A DNA stretch of 64,000 bases from Centropus unirufus (lineage: Eukaryota > Chordata > Aves > Cuculiformes > Centropidae), in the NCBI GenBank assembly GCA_013397695.1, contig VYZI01000125.1, positions 1,609,396-1,673,395 on the forward strand, written 5' to 3'. The notes below the pieces were generated by a model. The model ran no database searches. It saw only the letters and a list, made by a program, of their open reading frames with translations, and had not been told where the DNA came from. This document shows positions 26,541-38,600 of the stretch, in pieces. Each line of letters starts with the position of its first letter. Positions within the stretch are counted from its first letter, which is position 1. The position numbers were made by a program, and so were the translations under genes.

Positions 26541-29500
26541 TCTTCACGCGAGGAAGAGAGTGAGTGAATATAGATTGTGTTGCCAGCAGCCACCAAATAT
26601 AATCAAAGTCAAATTATACACAGCAATGATCTACCTGATAGAGAGATTGTAGGGCACAATTTGTATATAGCAGAGAACCTCACAAAGGCAAAAGCTAATT
26701 CACTTGGGTTTTGTTTTTTAATTATGACTAAGAAGTTCCAGACCGGCTGACCCAACTGATGGCTTTGTTCACTGAGGGAGTTTTACAATACCTCTGACCA
26801 CATTTGAAGTTTTTTTTTTTTTAAAGAATGCACATAAATTCCTAGAGATCCGTCCAGTCATTACATTGTTCATGTGGAGTATGTTGTAAATCCAGAGGAG
26901 GGTGAAATCGTTAGGACATTCCAAACTGAATGAGCCTAGATATAAAAATATTTTGAAAAAAATACCAATCTGTATTAACCGAGTATGCAAAACCTTTCAT
27001 TTCCATCTATAAGGACGTGTGCATTATTGTCTATATTCAGTCCTGTATGTCCTCTTGAATCAGATATGTAGGCAATTATAACTTGGAGAAGTTATTTGTA
27101 ATGTGTTTCTTTTTGCAGCCCATCTTATATCCTTACTAAGTTTTCTAAAGGGGAAAGAGAATTTGTGATTAAGTAAAAAAGCTGCTCTATGATTCTAAGA
27201 ATAAATATATGACATGCTCTCCATGTGTGGCTCCATGTGTAAAAACTCTGTTTGCATCAGATTATCCGATAATCCACCCCTACTGAAGAGTTACTGTGAT
27301 ATTTTTGACAGCTATTGGTATAAGTCTTGAAGAGATAATTCAAGCAAAAGATCATCAGATGCTGTGTGCTTGTATTGAAAACAAAACCTGTATTTTGTAT
27401 CTCTCTTTTAGATTTGACCAAAAATTTGAACGCATGCAAAACTGAAGATTTTTTTGTAAGTTTATCACCTTGAGTTGTGCAGCATCTATTGAACAAAAAA
27501 AAAGATTTGTACATGTGTAAGGGTAGGTCAGAATAATTTTTGTGACTTCTTTGGAGTGTGTGGGAATTGGGGCTGGTAAGACTCTCTAAAGTCCTTCAAG
27601 AAGATCTATTATTAAGGAAAGCAACATCTCCAAATGAGTTATGCTCTATTTTTCTTTGTCTCCAGAAACCACTTCCTTTCCTGAAAGCATCAAAACAGCC
27701 AGAAGGCACTAGTGACCAAACAACATAATTACAAGTAGAAATAATTACACAAATTAGCCTTTTGAGACCTATTGTAGACACAGGGAATACATTTGAAGTT
27801 AAGGTCTATATTCCCAAAGTTCGAATATGTTTGAGTTCCTGGGTTTGGTATGAGCCTGTCCTACTTCCAGCTAACTAGTCTGCTAGTATTTGCTTTGGAT
27901 ATTTTTCCCAAGTGGGCTTTCTCACTATGAGTCATGCAGGATAAAGCAAACTCATTTGGAGTGTGTGAAACCAGATTTCCGGAAGAGTACTAAATCAAAC
28001 CATATAAATCCTAGATATATTAAAGACCTGATGCCTTTGAAAACGCATATAGCCATTCTCTGGATGGAGCAATGCCTACATCTTACAATTTACTCTAATT
28101 ATTTTTTTTTTTTATAGTTCAGTTAGCAAATATATTGTGTGTGATGCAGAGAAGTACTGGTTGGAAAAAAGCTAAGAGAAAGGCAGTTCAGTGGTTAAAC
28201 AAAAAGTGAACCAGAAATGTGGGAAAACTAGAAATTTTTAAACAATCCCTTTGAAGCAATTCTGGGGTTTTCTTCAGCTAGCAGGGAAAATTTATGGTGG
28301 CGTGTAGAGTGACCCCATAACTGAAAATTTTAATGCTGGGTAAAATGTAGAATTAAGTAATTCCAATAGCTTCTGACACCCAGGCCTGGTTTTGTGTTGT
28401 TCTAAATGGTGAATGCTATATTGAAACTCTCTGGGGGATGAACCTCTCAGTTGGTTCATCATGAAAATATTACTGATGCTCTAAATTTTTCATTTACAAC
28501 TTAAGTAGCTGCTAGACTCCAGTCCTGCTATAAGCATCTCTTAAATTAACTGATGAAATGTTAAAACACAATATCAAATTACCTTTAGATAATGGATTTT
28601 GGGGAGGAAAAATGTGTTTACTTTTATTAAAAAGTAAAGCTGATCTAGTGCTTGTTGCCAAGCAAAGGCTGTCTAGAAAACTTAGGTACTTCTACCCTAT
28701 TCTTCTATACCAAGCATACTAATGATGTAGCCATTAGGCTGTGGAATTGCTCCTTTATTTTGAAAATGCATCACTACCCATATAGTGATTATCATGGAAT
28801 AATCAGGAGTAACATGGATTCTGTGTTTGTTGGTAATTGTAGTTTTTGGAGACCCCTTCCTGGTTACATGAATGCCTTCTAGCAATGCACCTCCCCTGGA
28901 CGAAGTGAACATGTTGAATTGGAGCAACTCTTGGAATTTTTGTTGTATTTTCCTTAATGATTCTACTGTGTGGAATTATGTGGCTGGGGGAGAAAAGCAA
29001 TGATTGAAATTATTTGAAAAGTGGGAGAGGCGGGGAAAGGGAGAAAGGCAATTTCTAGGCCTCATATTTCTGTTGAAAAAAACCCTGAAACATAATGACC
29101 CTAAGTCTTCAAAATCTAAGGGGCAAAAAATCAAGAACTCAAAAAAAAAAAAAGTCCCAAACTGATTTTAACCAGCCTCATTATTTGAGGCAGTGTCACT
29201 GTGTCACTCAGGCTTGCTGACAGCTTCAGATTAGTGTTTCTGTGGTTTTCTGGTGGTATTTTTGTGATGAATTACTTTATAGCTTGTTGGGGATTTGGAG
29301 ATGGGAGGGTTATGTTGTTTACATGCTGTGGATTGATTGCAAATAGTTTCCCCGAGAATATTCAATATCCAAACTTTCAGCTGGGTTGATTAGCTGTGAA
29401 TGCTTGCATATGCTGTGTGGCATTGTTCCAGTTCTTGGATTCAATGAGCATAACAACTTTGGCGGTCCGGATTTTGTAAAGTACTTATGGTGTCTGGAAG

Positions 29501-32500
29501 GCACCAGGCTCCTTCAACTCCCATTGGCAAACACAGAGGAATAGGATCTGCTCAGGGACCTGGACAGAACAGGATATAAAGAAAACAATTCTACCTCTTT
29601 CTTGGGGTACAAGCTCTCCCAAATACAGGTTCTTTTATGGCCTGGGGTATACCTTGAAAACAAAAGGGGTTGGTGCTGCCTCTGGCTGCTTTTTTGCATG
29701 GCTTACTTAGCTGTCAGAGGTGAAGCTCCGAGAAAGAATTTATATGGGAGCACTCAAAGCGTGAATTTAACGGGAGCAGCAGTGGGAACAGGTGGAACTA
29801 GGAAGAAATGCTGTTAGGAACACAGTACACTTCTGCAGATAAAGATCTACTTCAGATCCTTTAAGCATGCGTAATTCTTTGAAGATAGAGCTCTACTTGT
29901 TTAATTATCCTCTGGCATGATTGGCAGCATATCTGTTGAGAAGAGTCAGAATAACAGCCAGGGAGGGGTTTGGCAGGTCAGGAGAGTAGGCAAGCAAAGC
30001 TGTCCAGCATATGGATGTCTGCGATGTCACCACACACAGCCTGGGACAGGTGGTGCTCTCTTAACTTCCCAGAAATCAAGAAAACCAGCGCCATTCCGTC
30101 AGTCCAACCAAGCAGACATTTGTCCCAACTGGGTAGGACCCAACCATTGCAATCAGACTATTTGTGAATGTATTTTCTTTTCTGGGGGCTTACAAGCATA
30201 TGTGTTGAGACAGGCTCTAAATGGCAAGTAAATGTACACTAGGAGGGGCAACCAAGAGCTTCTTATTAGAAGCAGCAATGTTCTCTTTATTTCAGTGCAG
30301 AGCTAGTTGCATTTTCTCTTGTTCTTTCAACAGGTTAGTAATTACTGTTGCAGTAATTAGGCTTGATGGAGAGTATATAAGGCGATAAATGGTTATTCTG
30401 TGCAGTAGTGGGGGATATTTGGTGCCAAGCTTATTATTTTCAGTCAAAGCTAATTATCTCTATTATAATACATGACGCTCTTTCTTGAATTATGAGTGGG
30501 AAACTGCTGAAGAGATTTCTTTTTCAAAGTGCCCTGAACCATGGAAAGAACTGAAAATTAAAAACAATGAAAAGCTTGTTAGACAATGAGAATACTCATC
30601 TGTAAAGCTATTTCTGACAGATTTTTTCCTCTCTCTCATCTCCAGTTATATAAATATCAAATGCTTCTCGTGAAATAAGTTATCGCATTACATACGATAC
30701 AGGTATAAAAGTTTAGTTCCGACATCAGAGAACCCACTTCAGATTTAGAGGATCGCACTCGCTGGGTGCGATGGTGCCAGCTGAAGGGAGTGGTGAGGTT
30801 GCCCCTGCCATGCAGCTGTGCTGACGGCTGAATTGCTTAGGGGATCAAGGCATTTCCAGATGTTCCCATTGAGTGCCTTCGGAAAACAGTGGCTGCCCAG
30901 AATAGGCATCCGTTCTGCTTATGTTTAGGGCCTTCCCTGGAGATCTGGAAGCTGTGAGCAGCGCTACAAGGGATTATACCCTCTGGCTGGCTTACCTTGA
31001 GCGTTGAGGTCAGTGGAGAGAGCATGACTTTGATTAGTAGGGTTCGTCTGCTCTGCGCATGCTACCCTGTCATTTATTACTAATGTGATTGTCCCCTCCT
31101 CCGCTTACATCATGGTTTCAATTTGTAGCAGTGACAGGGCTGATCACCTCTCGAGTCTTAGCCAGCTTATGACACACCACGGCTTTGCTTTGCCCCACAC
31201 ATCTGAATCATGCTGTAACTTGATTCTCTGACTGGTGCAACACGTAGTAGAGTGGCAGCTTGCTGCCAGCCACAGCTCTGCTGGGCTCTCGGCACCCCTT
31301 GCCTGAATTTTCTTCCCGTGGGAACTGGGGAGTCAGGCTGGGCAGGAGGAGGAGGTGCACAACCGCTGGACCTGAGAGTTGGGAAGCGCTGGCAGGCTTC
31401 GTGCTCACAAAGCAGTCGCTGAAATACCCTCACTCAGGCCGTGTGGGGTGAGCGATGGGGCGATGGAAGAGGCAGTTGTTGAATGTAAGTACCCCTGTGT
31501 TAGAAGGCATGGGGGGAGGGAAGCTCCTAGTTTCCTGCTTTCCATCTATCATTCTGCAAATTTTTAACAATTGTGAATTCTAGTTGAATTTAATTCCCAG
31601 AAGGGAATCAGTAAAGCTTTCCTGCGTATTTACAAGGCAGCTTTCCCATAGTGTGCATTTCCATGTGCTACACAACAGATGTTTGAAGCTGATTGGTGTC
31701 ATGTGTTGCGTTTTGTGGTACTTTAATACATGCTTTTGAGAGACAAGCAGTACAAAGAGGAAGCAAGTTAGTAAGATGGATAAAATTTTCACAGCGCTGG
31801 TATTTGCCTGTCTTTGATTAGGGCCAGTAAAACCACATCAAACTATCACTGCGCTGCTCATCTGCAGTCTGTGCTAAAAGCTGCTTGATTCCTGTTGGGT
31901 ATTCCATCCTTCACCTTCATGCTATTTATTCCAGCGGTCCCTTTTCCCTTACAAAACCTCTGTTTATTGACCTTATAGATTTTATACCTCCCATAAACTG
32001 CAAATGAGACTCTCGGTTTTCTCTGGTAGTGCTGTTCTTATACACAGATGGTATAAGTGCTCTTTTGGTGAAAGGGGTATTATTTATTGAAATTTATGTT
32101 GCCATACGGATCATCTTTCTCAAATTAAGCGTGATCTTGTGCACTCTGTACAAAGAACTTGCCTCTGAGATTTCTCTCTCTGATGTAAAGTTCATCATTA
32201 TACACTCTTAAATCTTAGTTCAGGTTAGTGATCCCATTTCAATATTGCCTTTTAGAGGCAACTAAGCAAAGATATCTTACTAGCTCCAACAGCTGGTGTC
32301 ACTGGAAATCCAATTGGATGAAAATTAAGGAGGTTTTCCACCAAACTCTTTATAGATCCTATTAGGCAGCAGCCCAATGAGTGGCAGTGAATTAAAAAAT
32401 AATAATAAAAGCAGACACTTTTCAAAGGTATTGTTTTGTATTTTTTTTCGTATTGTCATTATCAATTAAGGTAGTCACCGGGTGAGGAAGATTTCTCATG

Positions 32501-33554
32501 CATTAGTATTTGATAGTGGTTATTTGCATGAAAGAGGGTTGTAAGACAGGGCCCTGGACTGTCTACAGGCTGATAGAACCTGTGTGAGGGCTACCAAAAA
32601 GGCAATATTATGTAAAGTTAAGATAACACAGTCATCTATACTTTAAGTTGGATGTAAATAGGAATGTTAAAATAATTATCTGAGATGCAGGAGAAGTGTA
32701 AGCCTCTTGACTTTCACAAGGCAAATATATCTATAGCACAAACAGATGAAAACAGAGACAGTTTTCACATAAATCAAATGTGTAGCACTCACTCCTTCAT
32801 TACTTGGTCTGAGAATCCAAAATCGAGTAGCTAACAAGTAAATATTGCAAAACATGGTATTAGCTGATTAGATCTGGCAAGAGGCAAAACTCTGGGTTAG
32901 GAACTTGCAGTAGAAGAGAGCAGGAAAATCCATTAAACATACACAACAGTAACTCGTAACTATAATCTTATATAGATGTGTCTGCAAACTGTAACTCAAA
33001 AAGCCAAACTAACCAATTTACTGCTGCAGACATCTCAACAGAATAGCTTTAGATGCTGTTAGCCTATTTTTGGTTTATATCTCTTTTTCATAGCTGCAAA
33101 CTTAACTGTTCTAAAGTGTATCTCGATGGGAATTGATGGGGTTTATTATGTACATGTTCTGTACTATAAGAACAAGAATGATCGATTTTGTTTATGCTGC
33201 TTGTTGTTTGTTTGGCTGTGTGACAAGGTTGCTATCAACAGAGGGGATGAAGCATGAGGTAATGACTACAACTTAAATGAGAACACTTGTCATACTTGCT
33301 TTATGTTTGGACTGATCAGCAAGTATCGAGGTATAGTCATGTTTACGCACTGGCAAGCTTAATGGAAGGTAAACTTTGACATTTCTTGGAAGTTTCCTTC
33401 CCTCTGTTCTACACCACTTAGGGTCTACTGAGAGTATGAGAAAAATGTTCTGTGAGCTAAGCAGATATCATTTCTTACAAAGGTATTTTTATTTTTTAAT
33501 TTTTTTTCTACAAATCATATAATATTCCTGACAAAATTAAAGTTCAGCTTTCTA
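26541..33554. other. Unique sequence without a supported gene
   Basis: I see no exon or repeat body that I can name. There are A/T tracts near 26811-26822, 28101-28111 and 29140-29152. A small hairpin with 8-bp arms lies at 28437-28460. A CpG-containing block at about 31250-31490, with a consensus splice donor, is listed separately. The rest is AT-rich and anonymous. Confidence 0.5.
31250..31484 (+). promoter_or_regulatory. Locally CpG-rich block ending at a splice-donor-like site
   Basis: CpG dinucleotides are denser here than in the surrounding AT-rich DNA, and the block ends at GTAAGT (31485-31490), a perfect intronic donor hexamer. The combination could mark a non-coding first exon with its promoter. 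I see no TATA box, and the short frames inside have no recognisable protein. It is a weak call. Confidence 0.18.
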
Positions 33555-34213
33555 CATATTCCTCTTGGTGAAGCCATGTTGACTACTGATGATGGATGTC
33601 TTTATTGATGTCTTTAGTTTGCCTGGAAACAGTTTCCAGGGTTAGCTGCTCCATCACCTTTCCAGGCTCAAGTAGTTCCCAGGGTCCTCTTTTTTTACCT
33701 TCTTGAAGAGAAAAGTGACATTTGACAGTTGCTTTCCCTAAGTCTTGGGGCACTTCTCCCAGTCACTGTGATTTATCAAAGGTGATTATTGAAATTGGCC
33801 TTGGAACGACATCTGCCAGCTTCATTAGCACCTGTGTGCATCCTGTCATAGCCCATGGACCAGAGCGTGTCCAGTTTGCTTAAGTATTCCCAGACCTGAT
33901 CCTCTTCCACCAAGGTTATGTCTTCCTTGTTCCAGCCTCTTTCTCTGGGACCTGGGATTCCTGAAGGTCAGTCTTGCTATGAGGCAAATAAGGCATTCAG
34001 TGCTACAGCCTTTTCAAGTCCTATGTCACCACGTCACCAGTCTTGTTCACCATTTTTCCTAGCCTTCCTTTTGTCACCTATGTACTTACAGAAGCTTTAC
34101 TTTCTGTCTTTGACATCCCTCACCAGACTGACTTGTATTTGGACTTTGGCTTTCCTACCTCTGTCGCTGGATACTCTAGAAAATATCTCCACGTTCCTCC
34201 CAGATTACTCATC
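33555..34213 (-). mobile_element. CR1 LINE internal fragment, part 1 (RT start)
   Basis: The minus strand reads through CR1 ORF2 from the linker after the endonuclease into the first reverse-transcriptase motif. SQHGFTKR is encoded by the complement of 33561-33584, matching the QHGFTKG box of the family. On the plus strand the antisense landmarks (GTTTCCAGGG, GCTGCTCCATCACC, CAGCCTTTTC, CTAGCCTTCC) appear in the expected order. The match ends at about 33555 inside the RT, so the element's 3' half is missing. That is unusual, because CR1 copies normally keep the 3' end. It is interrupted at 34213 by a retroviral LTR and resumes at 35052. Confidence 0.9.
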
Positions 34214-34487
34214 GGTTCTGGTTTGAGTTAAAATAGAATCAGTTTTCTAACTCCAGCTAAGTCTTGTCTAAGTTACTTCCTTATCTGAATGTTAACTGTA
34301 TGTTTTTCCGACAGGGTTCCTCTCTAGAACTGCTAACACGGAACAGTGGTATGCGGAAAGGCCATTGCTTATCCTTACTCCTATAGTAACCAAGACCATC
34401 CTCAAGCTGGTGGATGCTGTAAGACAAAGAGGCAAAAATGGTCACATTTGCAGGGACGGGCAGACAGGACAGGTGACTCCAAACTGA

Positions 34488-34530
34488 CCAATAGAGTATT
34501 CCATGTCATCTACGTCATGCTCAATATAAA
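34488..34530 (+). promoter_or_regulatory. LTR U3 promoter: CCAAT box and TATA-like box
   Basis: CCAAT at 34488-34492 is followed about 30 bases later by AATATAAA at 34523-34530, the normal spacing in a retroviral U3 promoter. Transcription would be expected to start near 34555. The two elements are intact in sequence, but nothing shows that they are active. Confidence 0.6.
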
Positions 34531-34800
34531 CTTGGGAGATCATGAGGATGTCTCTCTCTTCTGCAGTGGCTGACCTCCAGTGAGGACCTCATCTGTCTGT
34601 TTGCCCTTAATCCCAGATCTGTGTGTTCCTGAATCCAGTTTCTGCGTCCATCTCTCTGTCCTGCCACTCACCTTGTCTGCTCTACACCATCTGTGGTGAT
34701 GTATTCTCAGCATAGGGTGGGGTGGCATGGCGTGCAATTTCATACATTTGTATATATTTTATTATTTCCTTATTAATAGTATTTTCTTTATTATTGTTTT

Positions 34801-34806
34801 ATTAAA
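34801..34806 (+). terminator. LTR polyadenylation signal (ATTAAA)
   Basis: ATTAAA lies near the end of the inferred R region, about 275 bases after the TATA-like box and about 150 bases before the LTR end. It sits in the long T/A-rich stretch typical of this LTR family. ATTAAA is the commonest variant of the AATAAA signal. Confidence 0.65.
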
Positions 34807-34954
34807 GCTGTTTTAGTTTCCAACCCACAAGTCTTTTCCTCTCATTCCCTTTTCACCTTTCCCTGGGCATGGGGGAGAAAGGGAACTGGGAGTCCAACTA
34901 CTCGGTTTTAGCTGACAAAATTGGCCAGGCTGGGGCTAAACTGTAACAGCAGTT

Positions 34955-34972
34955 TGGTGCCCAACATGCGGC
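34955..34972 (+). other. Retroviral primer-binding site, tRNA-Lys type, decayed
   Basis: TGGTGCCCAACATGCGGC begins a few bases after the LTR end. It fits an 18-base site complementary to the 3' end of tRNA-Lys (the 1,2 type used by class II retroviruses). It differs at a few positions. Two of the changes are of the C-to-T/G-to-A kind expected from CpG decay. This fixes the LTR as a 5' LTR and the provirus as plus-oriented. Confidence 0.7.
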
Positions 34973-35051
34973 AGTGAATTGGACCAAACCAAACTGAATC
35001 AGTCCCCTCTGAACCTCTCCAAAATGTTTGCCCAACAGTTTTACTGTGACG

Positions 35052-35640
35052 CTCATCCTTGCCTACACCCACTTCATGCTTCCTTTATACATTTGAACTT
35101 GGCTTGGAGCTATTTCTTAATCCAGACAGGATTAGGATTAAGCATCTTTGGAAATCACTGGGATGGACCACTCTTGAGCTTGGAGGAGATAATCCTTGAA
35201 TATTATTTGGCATCCTTGGGCCTAGCTTCTCTCCCAGGCCCTATCCCATGGGACTTTTCTGAGCAAATCTTTGAAGGGGCCAAAGTCTGTTCTCCTGAAG
35301 TCCAGTGTTGTAAGCTTGCTTTTCACCTCCTCCCTACCCTCAGCATCCTGAACTCCACCATCTCATGGTCTTTTCAGCCAGGACAGACTTTGATCTTCAC
35401 ACCCCCAATGAGCAGCACCTTGTTCATGAGTATGAGGTCGAGCAGAACAACTCTTCTCACTGGGTCTTCTATCACTTGGAGGAGAGAGTTTTCATTTATG
35501 CTCTCCAGGAATCTCCTGAATTGCTTATTATCCTTCAGTGTTGTTCCTCCACCAGACACTGGGGTAGTTAAAACCTCCTGTAAGGACCAGAGACCGCAAA
35601 TGCGAGGATACTATATAAAGTTGCTTATGGGCAATATGAT
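35052..35640 (-). mobile_element. CR1 LINE internal fragment, part 2 (endonuclease C-side)
   Basis: This continues the CR1 copy on the far side of the retroviral insert. The minus strand at 35559-35374 reads FRRFLESINENSLLQVIE, then DPVRRVVLLDLIL, which is the conserved end of the CR1 endonuclease domain. Antisense landmarks (GGGATGGACCACTCTTGAG, TCCCATGGGACTTTTC, CTCCACCATCTCATGGTC) occur in family order. The homology fades near 35640. The order, orientation and continuity with 33555-34213 show that one element was split. The plus-strand 224-codon frame across this part is an antisense shadow, not a gene. Confidence 0.9.
35374..35559 (-). pseudogene. CR1 ORF2 endonuclease remnant
   Basis: About 60 codons of readable ORF2 remain from the endonuclease C-side, with the family residues QFRRFLE, LLQVIEDP and VLLDLIL. 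No start, and neither the catalytic N-terminal part nor a complete RT, is present, so it cannot make a working protein. It is evidence for the identity and strand of the split CR1. Confidence 0.75.
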
Positions 35641-38600
35641 GGGGAAAAGGTAGAAATAATACTGATTATAAAGAATACTGATGTTAGTCCAGAACTGCAA
35701 AAGCATGTTCTATCTTGCATATTGCCCTGCCATCTGAAAAGGTTGCTACTAATATCCCTCTCCTACCTGGAGACTTATTACCCTCACTAGAAATTACTGT
35801 CCCCTCAGACATCTCATAAATCTGCTGAAGTCTTGTAAATGTGTTCAAGCCAAGATAAAATGAGTAAACAAAGACTAAATATTTAAGCATCTTAAGTCAG
35901 CTTCGCTCATTTTCCCTGAAGCAGTCGCTCAGTAGCAGGTCAGCTTGCTGTAACCTCTGGCAAGGGTAAGAGGCAGCTGGAAAGATCATCTTCTTCAACT
36001 GGCATAGCTAGATATGTAAAAGGACTTCTATCTTTGGCTTTTTTCCATTCTAGACATACTCTGCACATGACTAATTTGGTTTTTAAAAGAAACCCACAGA
36101 ACACTTACTCAAAGATTTCTGCTGCCTCTGCATTCCTGCTAAGTGGAAGAAGGAGCTACAGTCTTGCCTTGGTCTGGGAAGTGAGAAATGTGATGGCATT
36201 TGCAATTATTGGTCTAACCTGGAGAGGAGTGGCCAGTCAAGAGTTGTACAAAGCAGAAGAGAAATGCTGCTCAGAGATTACAGCTGCAACACCCACTGGG
36301 CATTAACTTGTACCCCTGAACCTGCCCTAGTGCTGAGCAGGGGAATCACAAGGAAGAGATGCCATTTGAAGAAGGCAGAAAATTTAAAAAAAAAAAAGAA
36401 AGAAGAAACACTTAATGGACTGGAACCTGCCAAATGCAAACAGTGTACTAAAACTTTGTGAAAAGGTCTTAAGCTCTTGCTCTTTTCTTTAATTGACAAG
36501 ACAATTTAATAAGGTGCCATCATGACTTAAAAAAATTATTCCTGGTCCCCCATGGACCAGAAGTGATAGTTTCTTATTTCTCCTTGGCTAGCTGCAATTT
36601 TCTGTGAGGTGCCTAACGGTCTTATAAAGCTTATGTGAATTTTCATTCAGGAAAGACTTGGGCTCTTTTGGTGGGACCAAATCACAGGCAAGGATGGTAG
36701 AACTGAACTGAACTCCTCCTCATGTCAAGGCAACACCTGGCACTGCTGCACCAGTGTCTGCGTGGATGGGGGCTACTTGAGAAGTCTCTGCAAAATCTAG
36801 TGTGAAGAACAAAATCCCTCTGGCAGGATTCCATGACAAATTGACAGGGATAAGCAGAAAGCCATCCAGGTATTCTTAATCTCTCTGCTATGGGCAACCA
36901 AGCACAGGGCTTGCACTTCCAAAATGTAGTGTTGGACTGGGAAAAAAAGTCCTTCACCTTCAAGTATCTGTGAAAAGCCAGGCACATCCTCACATCCCAG
37001 TCACCAAACTCACCCACTTTGTTCTTCTGCTGCATTTTTTCCTGGATCATGAATGCCACGGGTCTCAAAAGTTCGTTTGAAGGCTTGCCATTGTGCTCCC
37101 ACCACTACCACCCTCGCATCTCACAAGGCTGAGTGTCTATTCGAGACTTCCTGAAATTCGGTACTCTAAGTCAGATAACCTTATACTTGTTTCATAATGA
37201 AGGAACAGGGGCTTCATTCCACAGAGCAAGTCAAACGTGGAGAACAGTAACAGCAAGTAAAGAGGTGCCTTAGCGCACCCATTAGATGCGGAAATTAGGT
37301 GATTCAGAGTTGGAAGTTGCTTCTTAATAGGTCCATGTTGTAGTACTAATGATGGATGTTATTGCAGTGATTAAAACACGCACATTCTGTAATAATGGAA
37401 AATATGCATAAATGGGTCTTACATGAATCCAAGAGACGATGCTTATATAAAAGTAGAAAATAAAGTGAGAAGCAATAAGTATTTAGAACTCCTAATAACT
37501 CAGGCAACTGAGTTGTGCATTTCTGAATGTGCTGGACATTTTCCACTGATATTTCCTATGGAAAGAATTTATGAATCAAAGCATAAGAGTTGTGCAGGGA
37601 AGATTGGTCCCACATGGATACTGTTGCTGTTTTAACGCATCCAAGTCTTTAAAACTATTCACTAGGAACAGATTGTATTCATAAGTACAGGAAGCATTTG
37701 CATTTAGTATAGCTAAATTAGCCGAAGCAGAGATTAACACACTCCATGTAATGTTTAACCAGAAAATAGAATAGTTATATGGTGAGAATGAGATATTTAG
37801 AGGGGAAAGATACAGCCAGCCACATTTTGCTCTTGATTTGGGCTACTAAAGGAGTGCAGGAGCATAGTTCAGAGCAAAACATGGCCAGATTAATTTGCTT
37901 TCTACTTGCATTAATCGTCTTGTCAGTTATTATTTCCTATTTATGAAGAACGAAGAGCTGAAACATATATATTTTTTTCAGTATCCTGGTAAATGGCCTA
38001 GACTACTTACCCTGTAACAACCTACCCTAGTGTACATTTGAGAAAGAGGGTAGATGACATTCATTGTATTTTATTTTAAGTAACGTTACCTGAGTAGCAG
38101 TATATTTTCCCTCTCTCTTTCCTCTTCAAAAAGACCAAAGTGATACCATCCCCAGAACAACTTTTGACTTGAGACTGCGAGGTTACAACCAACCTAAATT
38201 CTTCTAGAAGCAAATAGGATTAGAAGGGTTTTGTGAATACCTTTGCATTCTCAGACACATTTAGCAATTCACAAGAAAGTCAAGACTTTTTTTTAAAAAA
38301 AGATCTGGAGTTCTCTTTTTTTGCAACCAGCTTATCCTTATTAGAAATTTACTTGTTTAATTTTGTTAGATAACACACACTTGCAAGAAGATTAAGGGTG
38401 GGAAGAAAAGCTATCAATTTTTCCTAATCCTTGAGCAAATAGTTTGGGGCCAGAAATATCCTGAGTACCAGGTTTCCTGTTGCGTCCCAGCAACAGGACA
38501 GATTCAGTGAAGCACAATATAGTCATGAACAAACTCTGGAGAAGTAAATATAGCTCAGGTTAGAATTTTAGGAGTTAAACTACCTGTTTCAACTAGTGTT

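Larger units (their letters stand above)
34214..35051 (+). mobile_element. Class II (ERVK-like) endogenous retroviral LTR plus leader, nested in CR1
   Basis: This is a partial provirus inserted into the CR1 copy, in plus orientation. A CCAAT box (34488-34492) and a TATA-like AATATAAA (34523-34530) mark U3, and ATTAAA (34801-34806) marks the end of R. The LTR ends in CA near 34951, and a primer-binding-site-like sequence complementary to tRNA-Lys follows at 34955-34972. About 80 bases of leader are left, and no gag, pol or env is present. CTCATC occurs at 34208-34213 and again at 35052-35057, consistent with the 6-bp target duplication made by class II retroviruses. The second LTR is absent. 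The 5' edge is uncertain, because the insert does not begin with TG immediately after the duplication; a TG occurs a few bases in, near 34219. Confidence 0.82.

Noticed and set aside
28437..28460. Hairpin with arms GATGAACC and GGTTCATC
   Set aside because: Eight-base arms with an eight-base loop occur often by chance in a window of this size. There is no T tract or other terminator context, and this is eukaryotic DNA.
34979..35653. Plus-strand open frame of 224 codons
   Set aside because: Most of it is the antisense of the CR1 ORF2 endonuclease region, and its beginning is retroviral leader. No family matches the plus-strand protein.
36682..37068. Minus-strand open frame of 128 codons
   Set aside because: High Trp, Cys, His and Arg content typical of non-coding translation, and no domain or gene context.
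38475..38498. Hairpin with arms TCCTGTTG and CAACAGGA
   Set aside because: Same reason: short arms, and no flanking signal giving it a function.
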